A stretch of DNA of 15,755 nucleotides from Candidatus Bathyarchaeota archaeon (GTDB taxonomy: Archaea; Thermoproteota; Bathyarchaeia; TCS64), in assembly GCA_030669135.1 (NCBI GenBank), contig DAOVEE010000022.1, forward strand, positions 1-15,755. Direction: 5' to 3'. Under the pieces are notes generated by a model that was not told the origin of the DNA, made no database searches, and was given only the letters and a program-made list of their open reading frames with translations. This document shows positions 6,676-14,895 of this stretch, one piece after another. The position numbers and the translations under genes were made by a program. How positions within the stretch are numbered: the first letter of the stretch is position 1; each line of letters begins with the position of its first letter.

Positions 6676-7640
6676 CGCTTCACCTTTCTGTTGATTATGC
6701 TGCCCGCAAGCGAGTACTTGTAGAAGGTGCCCACAGGGTCTTTGAGCTGCGTGAGCAGCTCCTCGAAGTCGAAGCCCTCCTCCTTCTCAGCCGCCAGGCC
6801 CAGGATGGTTGACAGGGCGGAGATCATTGCTGATCCCTGCTCTATGGCTCCTGGACAGGGGCCGCCGCAGCCGGTGCACGGCATGTTGGCGTTGATGCAC
6901 CGGGCCCCGCATCCCCCACGCGTCGCTGGACCCATGCAGATGAAGCCCTGCTCTAGGAGGCACTTATCTGGGTCGGGGGTATGGTCTACTATCCGCTTTA
7001 TCTCGGTGATCTGTTTGTTCTCCTTCTTACGTGGGCACTCATCGCAGACCGATAGCTCGGGGGCCAGTACGGACCCCTTGGCCGGTAGCTGCCCGGACGC
7101 GATGACCCTCACAGCGTCCAGCACCAGCGATGATGGGGGCGGGCACCCGGGCAGGTAGTAGTCCACATCCACGACCCTGTCAAGGGGCTTAACAACGTCA
7201 TAGAACACCGGGAGGGTTAACTCACCCTCAGGAACCTCCACCTCTGTCCGCGGCACTATCTTCTTTGGATTGACGGTTGAAGGCGATTTAAGATAAACCA
7301 CATCGAAAATCTCTTCTCTGTTAGAAACGTTCGCGAGACCAGGAATACCGCCCGTGTAGGCGCATGAACCGAAGGCCACCATGTATTTTGCCTTCTTCCT
7401 GAGGAGCTTTGCTAGGTGCTCCTGCTCCGAGTTCCTCACAGCACCGTTGAAGAAGACTACGTCCATGTAGCCGTCCTCCATGGCCTCGACGTCCTTATAC
7501 TTTATGTCCATGGCCACGGGCCAGAAGACCACATCGGCCACGTCGAGGACCTCCAGTAAGTCCTCGTCCATGTCTAGAACAGCGATCTCGCAGCCCCCGC
7601 AGCTTGCGGCCCAGTAGAATCCGAACTTGAGTTTACTCAT
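6672..7640 (-). CDS. mvhG: [NiFe] hydrogenase small subunit (Mvh type)
   Basis: Electron-transfer subunit holding iron-sulfur clusters that pass electrons from the NiFe site toward MvhD. The 322-residue form starts MSKLKFGFYW with the proximal cluster motif SCGGCE at C14/C17. Further cysteines are in FGSCAYTGG, LPGCPPP, and a C-terminal cluster region (CDECPRKK, then GFICMGP, GGCGARC, and CTGCGGPCPG). There is no twin-arginine signal, so it is a cytoplasmic enzyme. Two ATGs in tandem (7643 and 7640) follow the hdrB stop as TGATGATG. The second is chosen because it lies seven bases after GGAGG, but the first adds only one Met. A much longer in-frame extension upstream overlaps hdrB and is not used. 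The stop overlaps the mvhA start. Confidence 0.93.
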   Translation of the reverse strand: MSKLKFGFYWAASCGGCEIAVLDMDEDLLEVLDVADVVFWPVAMDIKYKDVEAMEDGYMDVVFFNGAVRNSEQEHLAKLLRKKAKYMVAFGSCAYTGGIPGLANVSNREEIFDVVYLKSPSTVNPKKIVPRTEVEVPEGELTLPVFYDVVKPLDRVVDVDYYLPGCPPPSSLVLDAVRVIASGQLPAKGSVLAPELSVCDECPRKKENKQITEIKRIVDHTPDPDKCLLEQGFICMGPATRGGCGARCINANMPCTGCGGPCPGAIEQGSAMISALSTILGLAAEKEEGFDFEELLTQLKDPVGTFYKYSLAGSIINRKVKR

Positions 7641-7642
7641 CA

Positions 7643-8503
7643 TCAACCCTCCAGCCTCTCTAATACGACCGTGGAAGGCACCTTGTTGTGGCCTATGCCT
7701 AGCTCGTCCGTGTCCAGACCCATCGCCAGCCCCAGCAGCTGGGGTATATGAAGGACGGGTAGATTGGGGCTCTCCTCCTGCATTAGCTGGCACCTCTCAT
7801 ACGTGAGGTAGCAGAAGGGGCAAGCCGTCACGAGGGCGTCACCGTACTGCTTCACCGTCTTGACTTTGTCGAGGCCGACGCTCCAGGTCACGTTCTCCCT
7901 TACCCCCATAACGGGGCCCGCGCAGCACTCCAGCTTGTTGGGATAATCTATGGGCTCGGCGCCCGTCGTGGCTACCAAGTCGTCTAGAACCGTGGGATTC
8001 TCCGGGTCGTCGCTCATGAGTATCTCCTTGGGCTTCAGCATGTGGCATCCATAGTGGCTTGCCACCTTGAGGCCCCTGAAGCTCTTCTCCATCTTCTCCT
8101 GGATGGCGTCGAGGCCCACATCCTCCTTGAGCATCCTGACGTAGTGCTTGACCTCCACCGTGCCCTTGAACTCCTTCCCTGCCTCGGCTAGGACATCGTT
8201 GACCTCGGCCCTGAGCTTGGGGTTCTCCTTTAGCTCTCTGTTGGCCTTGGTTAGGACCTCTGTGCACCCGTTACAGATGGTGACTACGTCGAGGCCCATC
8301 TCCTCGGCTATGGCTATGTTCCTGGCGGCGACGGCCAGCCCCGTCTTGTGGTCAAGAGTCTCCAGGTAGGTGGTCCCGCAGCAGCCTGAGCCGGGCATGT
8401 CCAGCAGCTCGACTCCCAGCTTCTCGGCCACCTTCCTCGCCGACTTCTCGTAGCCAGGGAGCCTTGAGAGGGTTGTGCAGCCCACGAAGAAAGCGTACTT
8501 CAC
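7643..8503 (-). CDS. hdrB: Heterodisulfide reductase subunit B
   Basis: Carries the two non-cubane [4Fe-4S] clusters that reduce the disulfide substrate (CoM-S-S-CoB in methanogens; the substrate here is not known). The 286 residues have two CCG-domain cysteine sets: C9, C41-C42-G, C77, C80, and C153, C193-C194, C228, C231. The second set reads CCAGP instead of the more common CCGG. The start is GTG at 8503 (VKYAFFVGC), overlapping the hdrC stop as GTGA with GGAGG ten bases upstream; a longer in-frame extension to 8782 lies inside hdrC and is rejected. The stop overlaps the mvhG start. With HdrC it forms the reducing branch of the bifurcating complex. Confidence 0.93.
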   Translation of the reverse strand: MKYAFFVGCTTLSRLPGYEKSARKVAEKLGVELLDMPGSGCCGTTYLETLDHKTGLAVAARNIAIAEEMGLDVVTICNGCTEVLTKANRELKENPKLRAEVNDVLAEAGKEFKGTVEVKHYVRMLKEDVGLDAIQEKMEKSFRGLKVASHYGCHMLKPKEILMSDDPENPTVLDDLVATTGAEPIDYPNKLECCAGPVMGVRENVTWSVGLDKVKTVKQYGDALVTACPFCYLTYERCQLMQEESPNLPVLHIPQLLGLAMGLDTDELGIGHNKVPSTVVLERLEG

Positions 8504-9006
8504 CGCGTGCTCGCCTCCACCTTTCCGAGGAACCCGGTGGCCCTCATGACGGCTTCGATGCCGTCCGTGTCGGGGACGGGGGCGGGGGGTAGGCCGTCGT
8601 CCTCCCTCATCTCGTTCTCGAACTCGTCTATCTCGTATATGTAGCCCATCTCGGCTACACCCTCCATGAGCGCCTTGAAGCCTGGGAGCAGGTGGCCCTC
8701 GTCGAGGCTGATCCTGCGGAGAGCCGACACTATCTCCGACACATGCACCTCCTGGGGGCAGTGCTCGTAGCAGGTGTAGCACCCCGCGCAGAGGTACAGG
8801 AGATCGCCCTCCATGAGCCGCTCCTTCTGCCCGTACATGACGAGCCGGGCAATCTGCCTAGGCCTGAACTCGGGGACCCGCTTCGCTATGGGGCAGTCAG
8901 CCGTGCAGGTTCCGCACTGGTAGCAGCGCATTAATTTTTCTGCGCCGGGGGTCTCCATGACCTTCCTTCTGAACTCCTTGGCTTCCCGTGAAACCGTGAT
9001 CGTCAT
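8500..9006 (-). CDS. hdrC: Heterodisulfide reductase subunit C
   Basis: Small ferredoxin-like subunit that wires HdrA to HdrB. The 168 residues carry two [4Fe-4S] motifs: CYQCGTCTADCP (C28, C31, C34, C38) and CAGCYTCYEHCP (C73, C76, C79, C83). The C-terminal part (about 100-168) is helical with an acidic, Pro-rich stretch (DDGLPPAPVPDTDG). The ATG at 9006 is chosen: it lies one base after the mvhD stop with GGAGG nine bases upstream. A TTG six codons earlier is possible but overlaps mvhD. The stop overlaps the hdrB GTG. It belongs to the soluble HdrABC type, as no membrane HdrE/HdrD genes are present. Confidence 0.92.
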   Translation of the reverse strand: MTITVSREAKEFRRKVMETPGAEKLMRCYQCGTCTADCPIAKRVPEFRPRQIARLVMYGQKERLMEGDLLYLCAGCYTCYEHCPQEVHVSEIVSALRRISLDEGHLLPGFKALMEGVAEMGYIYEIDEFENEMREDDGLPPAPVPDTDGIEAVMRATGFLGKVEASTR

Positions 9007-9007
9007 C

Positions 9008-9439
9008 CTAATCGTCCTCCGCAACAGCCATCGCCTTCATGGAGGCTGGGCCCATCTCCTTGAGCTGGTTGGTGAACTCTGTGACCACCCTCGCGAACTT
9101 CTCTCCCTCGGCGGCGCTCACCCATTCGAGTCTGAGCCTGCGCTCATCCATGCCCATCTGGATCATGAGCTTCTTCAGCATGGCGACCCGCCTCTTAGCC
9201 TTCAGGTTACCTGAGATGTAGTGGCAGTCGTTGGGCGGGTGGCACCCGGCCACTAGCACGCCGTCGGCGCCGTTCCTGAAGGCTTCCAGTATGTGGGCTG
9301 GGTGGACCCTGCCGCTGCACATGACCCTGATCACCCGTAGGTTCGGCGGATACTGGAATCTGCTTACGCCCGCCAGGTCCGCCCCAGCGTAGCTGCACCA
9401 GTTGCAGAGGAAGCCCACGATCTTAGGCTCGTAGCTCAC
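9008..9439 (-). CDS. mvhD: Hydrogenase iron-sulfur (delta) subunit
   Basis: Small [2Fe-2S] protein that links the hydrogenase (MvhAG) to HdrA. The 143 residues are the normal length of the family. Conserved cysteines are C12 and C15 (GFLCNWCSY), C41 (VMCSGRV), C66 and C72 (GCHPPNDCHY). The start is GTG at 9439, overlapping the fused hdrA stop as GTGA and seven bases after GGAGG; the open frame to 9538 lies inside hdrA. It ends in TAG, one base before the hdrC ATG. The first 125 residues closely match the N-terminal part of the second MvhD further upstream in the operon, so the two are paralogues; this one lacks the winged-helix tail. Confidence 0.92.
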   Translation of the reverse strand: MSYEPKIVGFLCNWCSYAGADLAGVSRFQYPPNLRVIRVMCSGRVHPAHILEAFRNGADGVLVAGCHPPNDCHYISGNLKAKRRVAMLKKLMIQMGMDERRLRLEWVSAAEGEKFARVVTEFTNQLKEMGPASMKAMAVAEDD

Positions 9440-12438
9440 GCCTCGACCTCCTGCAACGCCGTGATAATCTGGCTTAGTATCTCCGTGTCGGTGAAGTGGC
9501 CCGCCGTTATTGCCCCAGATGGGCATGTGGCCACGCATACTCCGCAGCCCTTGCAGACCTCGGGTATGACGTGGCTACGGACCTTGCCCTCCTCGTCCTC
9601 CACCATCTCGATGGCATTGAACTCGCAGACGTGCTCGCACATCCTGCAGCCACTGCACCTATCCTCGTCCACCTTGGCGATGGCTCCATCCACCTCGATG
9701 GTGGGCTGGCTGAGGATAGTCAGCGCCCTTGCGGCTGCGCCTGACGCCTGGCTTATGCACTCGTCCAAGGTCTTGGGACCGTGGGCGAGGCCGGCTAGGA
9801 AGACGCCGTCGGTGGCGAAGTCTAGGGGCCTCAGCTTCATGTGGGCCTCTAGGAAGAAGCCGTCCTTGCTGAGGGGCACCTTGAACATTCCCGCCAGCTT
9901 GGCGTTATCCTCTGAGGGCAGGATGGCTGCCGCCAGCACCACGGCGTCGGCGGGTATCGCCACCTTCTCCCTGAGAACAGGGTCGGTGACGGTCACCCTG
10001 AGGCCGCCCTGTTCCTCGACGATGGGCTTGTCCTCGTCCGTGTACCTGATGAAGATGACTCCCCTGTCGGCTGCCTCCCTGTAGTAGTCCTCCTTGAACC
10101 CGTAGGTCCTCATGTCCTTGTAGAGGACGTAGATGTCGGCGTCGGGGTTAGTCTCCTTGATCCTCAGGGCGTTGGTCACCGCCCCTGTGCAGCATACTCT
10201 GGAGCAGTAGGTGCGCTCCTCGCATCGGGAGCCCACGCACTGGATCATGACGACCGTGTCGGGCTTGTAGCCCTTGTGTAGCTTAGCCTCCAGCTCGAAC
10301 TGGGTCATGACGCCCTCCGAGCCGTAGAGGTACTCCGTGGGTTTGTACTCGACGCCGCCTGTGGCTATGATGGCGACGCCGTGGTTCACCACCGTCTCAC
10401 CCCTCTCGCTTACAAGGGTTGACTCAAAGTTACCGATGTACCCGTGGGCGTCGGCTAATTGTGTCCCAAGATGTACCTCGATGTTAGGGTGGCCGCTGAC
10501 ACGTTCAACCAGCTTCCATAGCTCCTCCTCCGGGTTCTCACCGGTCGGAACATACTTGATGTGCCTCAGGTTTCCCCCAAGCTCACCGGCTTTCTCCACC
10601 AGGTGGACCTCGTAACCCTGGTCGGCTATCTCTAGGGCGCTGGTCATGCCGCTGAGGCCGCCCCCGATGACGAGGGCCACGGGCGTCGTCTTAATGACCG
10701 GCTTCTCCAGGGGCTTCAGGAGCCTGGCCTTGGCGACGGCCATCCTCACGAGGCCCTTGGCCTTCTCCGTGGCGGCCTCGTGCTGGTGCATGTGCACCCA
10801 GCTGCACTGGTCCCTGATGTTGGCCATCTCGAAGAGGTACTCGTTCAGGCCCGCCTCCCTGAGGGTGGCCCTGAAGAGGGGTTCATGGGTCCTGGGGGTG
10901 CAGCTGGCGACCACTACCCTGTTTAGGTCGTACTCCAGGATATTCTCCTTTATCTTGTCCTGGGTGTCCTGGCTGCATGTGTAGAGGTTCTGTTCGGCGT
11001 AGGCGACGCCGGGCAGTGTCCTGGCGTACTCCACCACATCAGGGACGTCTACGACGCCCCCGATGTTGATGCCGCAGTGGCAGACGAACACCCCGACGCG
11101 GGGCTCCACGCCGGCTACGTCCTTCTCCGCCGGGTACTCAACCTTGGTGATCAGCTTGCCCCGCTCCTGCGCGATCCCCTTGGAGGCTTTTGCGGCCGCT
11201 CCGCTGGCCTGGGCCACGCTGTCAGGGATGTCTTTGGGTCCCTGGAAGGCGCCGCACACATAGACTCCTGGCCTCGAGGTCTCCAGCGGCTTGAAGAGGC
11301 TGGTCTTGGCGAAACCGTGCCTGTTGAGCTCGATGCCCACGGCGTCGGACAGTTCGGCTGAGTCATGGGGAGGGTTCAGCCCCACGCTTAGAACCACTAT
11401 GTCGAAACTCTCCTCCTTGACCTCGCCGTCCTCGACGTAGCTGAGGAGGATGTCGCGGCTCCCCGGCACCTGCCTCGTGGATGCCACCCTCGACCTTATG
11501 AACCGGACCCCGTGCTCCTTCTCGGCCCTGATGTAGTAGTCGTCGAACTCCTTGCCGAAGGCGCGGAGGTCCATGAAGAAAATGGTGGCCTCCAAGCCGG
11601 GGTTGTGCTCCTGGGCTATGACGGCCTCCTTCATGGCGTACATGCAGCAGACTCCGCTGCAGTAGGAGTTGCCTACCCGCTCATCTCGTGAGCCTATGCA
11701 CTGGAGGAAGGCCACCTTCTTGGGGAGGTCACCGTCGCTTGGCCGGAGAACCGTGCCCCTGTAGGGGCCCGTGGCGCTGAGGATCCTCTCGAACTCCATG
11801 CTGGTGACGACGTTGGGGTACCTGCCGTACCCGTACTCCGTCAGGGTGGAAGGGTCGAAGGCCTCGAAGCCGGGTGCCAGTATGACTGATCCGATGTTGA
11901 GTTCAAACGTGACGTCTTCCTCATCGTACACGACTGCCTCCGCTTTACAGACCTCGGCGCATATGCCACACCCGATGCACTTCGACTTGTCGATGGTGGC
12001 GATGAGTGGGACCGCCTGAGGGTACTTGATGTATGCGCTGCTCCGCTTAGCCATGCCCATATTGTACTCGTCGATGGCCTCGACGGGGCACTTCCTGGCG
12101 CAGTCACCGCACCCAGTACACTTCTCGGGGTCGATGCGCCTGGCCTTCCTCTTCAGCGTAGCGGTGAAGTCTCCTTCCTCTCCCTTCAGCTCGACGATCT
12201 CGGTGTAGGTCAGGAGCTCTACGTTGGGATGTCTCCCTGCCCCAACCAGCTTGGGAGCCAGAATACACATGGCGCAGTCATTGGTGGGGAAGGTCTTGTC
12301 GAGCTGGGTCATGACTCCTCCGATGGTGGGCTCCTTGTCCATGAGGTATACCTTGAAGCCGGCGTCAGCTAGATCCAGACTTGCCTGGATGCCGGCTATG
12401 CCCCCTCCTAAGACAAGTACTGCCCCTACTGCTTTCAT
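9436..12438 (-). CDS. hdrA: Tandem fused heterodisulfide reductase subunit A (two FAD modules)
   Basis: HdrA is the flavin subunit that bifurcates electrons from MvhD. At 1000 residues this is far longer than a usual HdrA (about 650-800). Module 1 (1-445) has the FAD motif GGGIAG (11-16), NDCAMCILAPK (53-63), an inserted ferredoxin with C107/C110/C113/C117 and C154/C157/C160/C164, and YCSGVCC (259-265), but no N-terminal cluster domain. Module 2 (446-1000) has the HdrA N-terminal domain (FVCHCGINIGG, 451-461; C488, C513, C545), FAD motif GGGLSG (592-597), YCSRVCC (744-750), and a C-terminal double ferredoxin (C928-C938 and C962-C972), but no inserted ferredoxin. The two modules together hold one full set of HdrA clusters and two flavins. 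Module 1 resembles QmoA. The ATG abuts the previous stop (TAGATG), with GGAGG eight bases upstream. Confidence 0.93.
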   Translation of the reverse strand: MKAVGAVLVLGGGIAGIQASLDLADAGFKVYLMDKEPTIGGVMTQLDKTFPTNDCAMCILAPKLVGAGRHPNVELLTYTEIVELKGEEGDFTATLKRKARRIDPEKCTGCGDCARKCPVEAIDEYNMGMAKRSSAYIKYPQAVPLIATIDKSKCIGCGICAEVCKAEAVVYDEEDVTFELNIGSVILAPGFEAFDPSTLTEYGYGRYPNVVTSMEFERILSATGPYRGTVLRPSDGDLPKKVAFLQCIGSRDERVGNSYCSGVCCMYAMKEAVIAQEHNPGLEATIFFMDLRAFGKEFDDYYIRAEKEHGVRFIRSRVASTRQVPGSRDILLSYVEDGEVKEESFDIVVLSVGLNPPHDSAELSDAVGIELNRHGFAKTSLFKPLETSRPGVYVCGAFQGPKDIPDSVAQASGAAAKASKGIAQERGKLITKVEYPAEKDVAGVEPRVGVFVCHCGINIGGVVDVPDVVEYARTLPGVAYAEQNLYTCSQDTQDKIKENILEYDLNRVVVASCTPRTHEPLFRATLREAGLNEYLFEMANIRDQCSWVHMHQHEAATEKAKGLVRMAVAKARLLKPLEKPVIKTTPVALVIGGGLSGMTSALEIADQGYEVHLVEKAGELGGNLRHIKYVPTGENPEEELWKLVERVSGHPNIEVHLGTQLADAHGYIGNFESTLVSERGETVVNHGVAIIATGGVEYKPTEYLYGSEGVMTQFELEAKLHKGYKPDTVVMIQCVGSRCEERTYCSRVCCTGAVTNALRIKETNPDADIYVLYKDMRTYGFKEDYYREAADRGVIFIRYTDEDKPIVEEQGGLRVTVTDPVLREKVAIPADAVVLAAAILPSEDNAKLAGMFKVPLSKDGFFLEAHMKLRPLDFATDGVFLAGLAHGPKTLDECISQASGAAARALTILSQPTIEVDGAIAKVDEDRCSGCRMCEHVCEFNAIEMVEDEEGKVRSHVIPEVCKGCGVCVATCPSGAITAGHFTDTEILSQIITALQEVEA
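10787..10833 (-). repeat. 47-base block identical to 14567-14613 (hdrA paralogues)
   Basis: Encodes the FEMANIRDQCSWVHMH segment in module 2 of the fused HdrA. It is identical base for base, third positions included, to the same segment of the split copy. Flanking codons differ. Confidence 0.8.
11056..11094 (-). repeat. 39-base block identical to 14836-14874 (hdrA paralogues)
   Basis: Encodes GVFVCHCGINIGG at the start of the HdrA N-terminal domain in the fused copy. It matches the split copy exactly, again at an offset of 3,780 bases, so no insertion or deletion separates this block from the 47-base one in either copy. Confidence 0.8.
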
Positions 12439-13206
12439 CTACTGGACCTCCATCGCCCTGTAGACGGGGGAGTTCCCCTGCACCTCATGCAGGTCCACCC
12501 AGCCTCTTTGACGTAAAGCTACTACGTGATCCAGGATAATCCTGGAGTCGATCCCGGTTTCAGCTGAAAGGCCTTTAACTGACATGGGCTTCACGGATAG
12601 AATCAGTCTTATCTTGTTGCGCGTGAACTCCGTTTCCACGACTTCTTCCATTATCCTGTCAAACTCCTCTTGGGTCATTTCTTCGCCGTATACGTTGCCC
12701 TCGGTCACGAGCTTCTCCTCCTTTCCCACGAGGGCGCGTAGCCTGTACTCCGCCGCCGCCGCCTTCGCCGCCATGAGGTTAAGCTTGACACATGGGTCAG
12801 TGACAGCTGGGTTGGGGCCCAGTTCTCTGACTTGATCGGTGAACCCGGTGACGATATCGGCGAACCTCTGTCCCTCTGACGCCGAGACCCAATCCAACAT
12901 TATCCTCCCGGGCTCCAGACCCGCCTTGGCTACGAGTCTCTCAAGGAGACCGTACTTTCGCTTCGCGTGTAGGTTGCCGTCGATATAGTGGCAGTCGCCG
13001 ATGTGGCAGCCGGTGATCATCACTCCGTCCGCACCCTCAGCGAGGAAGCCGAGGGGAAGGGCCGGGTCTACTCTGCCGCTGCACATCACCCTTATGATGC
13101 GTAGGTTGGTGGGGTACTGGATCCTGCTGACCCCCGCGAGGTCCGCCCCAGCGTAGCTACACCAGTTACACAGGAATCCAATGATCTTTGGCTCGAAATC
13201 GGTCAT
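12439..13206 (-). CDS. mvhD: MvhD-like iron-sulfur subunit with a C-terminal winged-helix domain
   Basis: 255 residues. Positions 1-130 are a complete MvhD with cysteines C13, C16 (GFLCNWCSY), C42 (VMCSGRV), C67 and C72 (GCHIGDCHY). Positions 131-190 are a helical linker rich in Ala and Glu with one more Cys (C139). Positions about 195-252 look like a winged helix: a helix (TRNKIRLILSV), a helix-turn-helix (SVKGLSAETGIDSRIILDHVVALRQRG is the area) and a short strand pair ending in SPVYRAM. The first part should relay electrons between hydrogenase and HdrA; the role of the tail is unknown and could be protein contact or DNA binding. The start is ATG at 13206, three bases after the previous stop (TAAGAGATG) with GGAGG eight bases upstream. 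It ends in TAG directly before the fused hdrA ATG. Confidence 0.88.
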   Translation of the reverse strand: MTDFEPKIIGFLCNWCSYAGADLAGVSRIQYPTNLRIIRVMCSGRVDPALPLGFLAEGADGVMITGCHIGDCHYIDGNLHAKRKYGLLERLVAKAGLEPGRIMLDWVSASEGQRFADIVTGFTDQVRELGPNPAVTDPCVKLNLMAAKAAAAEYRLRALVGKEEKLVTEGNVYGEEMTQEEFDRIMEEVVETEFTRNKIRLILSVKPMSVKGLSAETGIDSRIILDHVVALRQRGWVDLHEVQGNSPVYRAMEVQ

Positions 13207-13209
13207 CTC

Positions 13210-14895
13210 TTATGCCTCCTTCAGGGCGGCCAGCCCCTGCGCCTCCAGCTCCTCGTTGGTGAAGTGCCTCATGGTTATCGCTCTCTCGGGGCAGCTCGCC
13301 CCACAGACGCCGCAGCCCTTACACACCGCCGACGTGACCTGTGCGAGCCCCCTCTCGTTCTTCGTTATGGCGTTGTAGACGCACAGTTCGATGCATGTGC
13401 CGCAGCCGCTGCACTTCGCCTCGTCCACGACGCTGGTGATGGCCGCCGTCTTGAGCCTGCCCTTCGCCATGGGTATGCCTGCCCTGGACGCGGCTCCCCT
13501 AGCCTGCGAGACGCTCTCAGCCACCTCCTTGGGGCTGTGAGCCGTGCCGCAGACGTAGATGCCGTCGGTGGCGAAGTCCAGGGGCCTGAGCTTGACGTGG
13601 GCCTCCATGAAGAATCGGTCGGAGTTGAGGGGCACCTTCAGGTGCTTTGAGAGCGCCTCGTTGTCCTCGTTGGGGATGATGGGCGCCGAGAGAACAACCA
13701 TGTCGGTCTCGATGGTTAGCTCCTCGTCGAGCAGAGGGCTGTAGACCCTCACCATTGGCCCCCTCTTCCCCCCTGTGACCTCTGGTAGCCTCTCCTTGTC
13801 GTACATTACAAGCTTGACTCCGCTCTTCTTGGCGTCATACTCCATCATGGAGAACTCTATGCCATAGGTCTGGAGGTCCCTGTACAGGATGTATACGTCA
13901 CGCTTGGGGTTCTCCTTTACCAGCTTTATGGCGTTCTTTATGGCCTCGGTGCAGCAGACCCTTGAGCAGTAAGGCCTCTCCTCGTTGCGGGACCCTGCAC
14001 ACTGGATCATCACCAGGGTCTTGACGCCGTCCAGCCTACCTCCTTCTTTGAACAGCTGCTCAAGCTCCATTTGTGTGACGACGTTGTCAACCTGACCGTA
14101 GCCGTAGAGTCCCTCGGGGCTCAGGTAATCTGCCCCCGTCGCGACGATGATGGTCCCCACGCTGAGCATCTCGGGTTCTCCACGAGTCTCGATCCCCACA
14201 TCGAAGCTACCTATGAACCCCTTGACATCCGCCACCCTGGAATCGAGATGAACAGTGACGTCGGTGGACGCCTTCACTCTCTTGATGAGGGGGTTGATTA
14301 CCTCGCTCGCCTTGACGTTTGAGGAAAAGAGGGTGTCAAGCTTAAGCAGGGTCCCTCCAAGCCTATCCTCCTTCTCCACTAGATGAACCTTGAAGCCTTG
14401 ATCCGCCAGAGATAAAGCGGATGTGAGCCCCGACACTCCGCCCCCGATCACGAGGCCAGTGGGCCGTATATCGATCTCGGGCTCCTCCTCCGGAACGAGG
14501 AGCCTTGCCTTGGCGACGGCCATCCGCACGAGGCTCTTGGCCTTCTGCGTCGCTTTCTCGGGCTCATGCATGTGCACCCAGCTGCACTGGTCCCTGATGT
14601 TGGCCATCTCGAACACGTACTTGTTGAGCCCCGCCTCCTCGCAAGCCGACTGGAATAGCGGCTCATGGGTCCTGGGGGTGCAGGAGGCCACGACAACCCT
14701 GTTCAGCTCGTACTTCTTGATGGCTTCCTGTATCTTCTGCAGCCCATCAGATGAACACATGTAGAGGTTGGGCTCGGCGTAGACCACGTCGGGGAGGCCT
14801 GTCGCGTACTCCACCACATCGGGGACGTCCACGTAGCCCCCGATGTTGATGCCGCAGTGGCAGACGAACACCCCTATCCTAGGCTCCTCGCTCAT
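13210..14895 (-). CDS. hdrA: HdrA C-terminal module of the split copy (N-terminal domain, FAD, double ferredoxin)
   Basis: 561 residues matching module 2 of the fused HdrA over their whole length. It begins MSEEPRIGVFVCHCGINIGG, the HdrA N-terminal cluster domain (C12, C14, C47, C72, C104), then FAD motif GGGVSG (151-156), YCSRVCC, and a C-terminal double ferredoxin (C495/C498/C501/C505 and C525/C528/C531/C535). It has no inserted ferredoxin; that domain is in the partner gene upstream. The ATG at 14895 overlaps the stop of that gene (ATGA) and has GGAGG eight bases upstream, so it is a true start rather than the result of a frameshift. An open frame continues to 15264 but lies antiphase inside the partner gene and encodes low-complexity sequence. 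It ends in TAA, followed by the winged-helix mvhD. Confidence 0.9.
   Translation of the reverse strand: MSEEPRIGVFVCHCGINIGGYVDVPDVVEYATGLPDVVYAEPNLYMCSSDGLQKIQEAIKKYELNRVVVASCTPRTHEPLFQSACEEAGLNKYVFEMANIRDQCSWVHMHEPEKATQKAKSLVRMAVAKARLLVPEEEPEIDIRPTGLVIGGGVSGLTSALSLADQGFKVHLVEKEDRLGGTLLKLDTLFSSNVKASEVINPLIKRVKASTDVTVHLDSRVADVKGFIGSFDVGIETRGEPEMLSVGTIIVATGADYLSPEGLYGYGQVDNVVTQMELEQLFKEGGRLDGVKTLVMIQCAGSRNEERPYCSRVCCTEAIKNAIKLVKENPKRDVYILYRDLQTYGIEFSMMEYDAKKSGVKLVMYDKERLPEVTGGKRGPMVRVYSPLLDEELTIETDMVVLSAPIIPNEDNEALSKHLKVPLNSDRFFMEAHVKLRPLDFATDGIYVCGTAHSPKEVAESVSQARGAASRAGIPMAKGRLKTAAITSVVDEAKCSGCGTCIELCVYNAITKNERGLAQVTSAVCKGCGVCGASCPERAITMRHFTNEELEAQGLAALKEA
14567..14613 (-). repeat. 47-base block identical to 10787-10833 (hdrA paralogues)
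   Basis: Partner of the block in the fused hdrA, offset by 3,780 bases. Confidence 0.8.
14836..14874 (-). repeat. 39-base block identical to 11056-11094 (hdrA paralogues)
   Basis: Partner of the block in the fused hdrA; encodes the CHCG cluster motif near the N-terminus of the split C-terminal HdrA. Confidence 0.8.

Noticed and set aside
5218..9439. Selenocysteine (in-frame TGA) in MvhA, MvhD or HdrB, as in some methanogens
   Set aside because: All expected cysteine ligands are encoded by TGC or TGT, and no in-frame TGA interrupts these genes.
9461..10084. A 207-residue open frame on the + strand opposite hdrA, and similar long frames opposite other genes
   Set aside because: Ser/Thr-rich translations typical of the complement of GC-rich coding sequence, with no family motif; the - strand frames are well-conserved Hdr and Mvh proteins.
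14892..14895. Frameshift splitting an ancestral fused HdrA
   Set aside because: The second half has its own ribosome binding site and a clean ATGA junction, and the conserved domain begins within ten residues of that ATG. This is an organised gene boundary, not damage.
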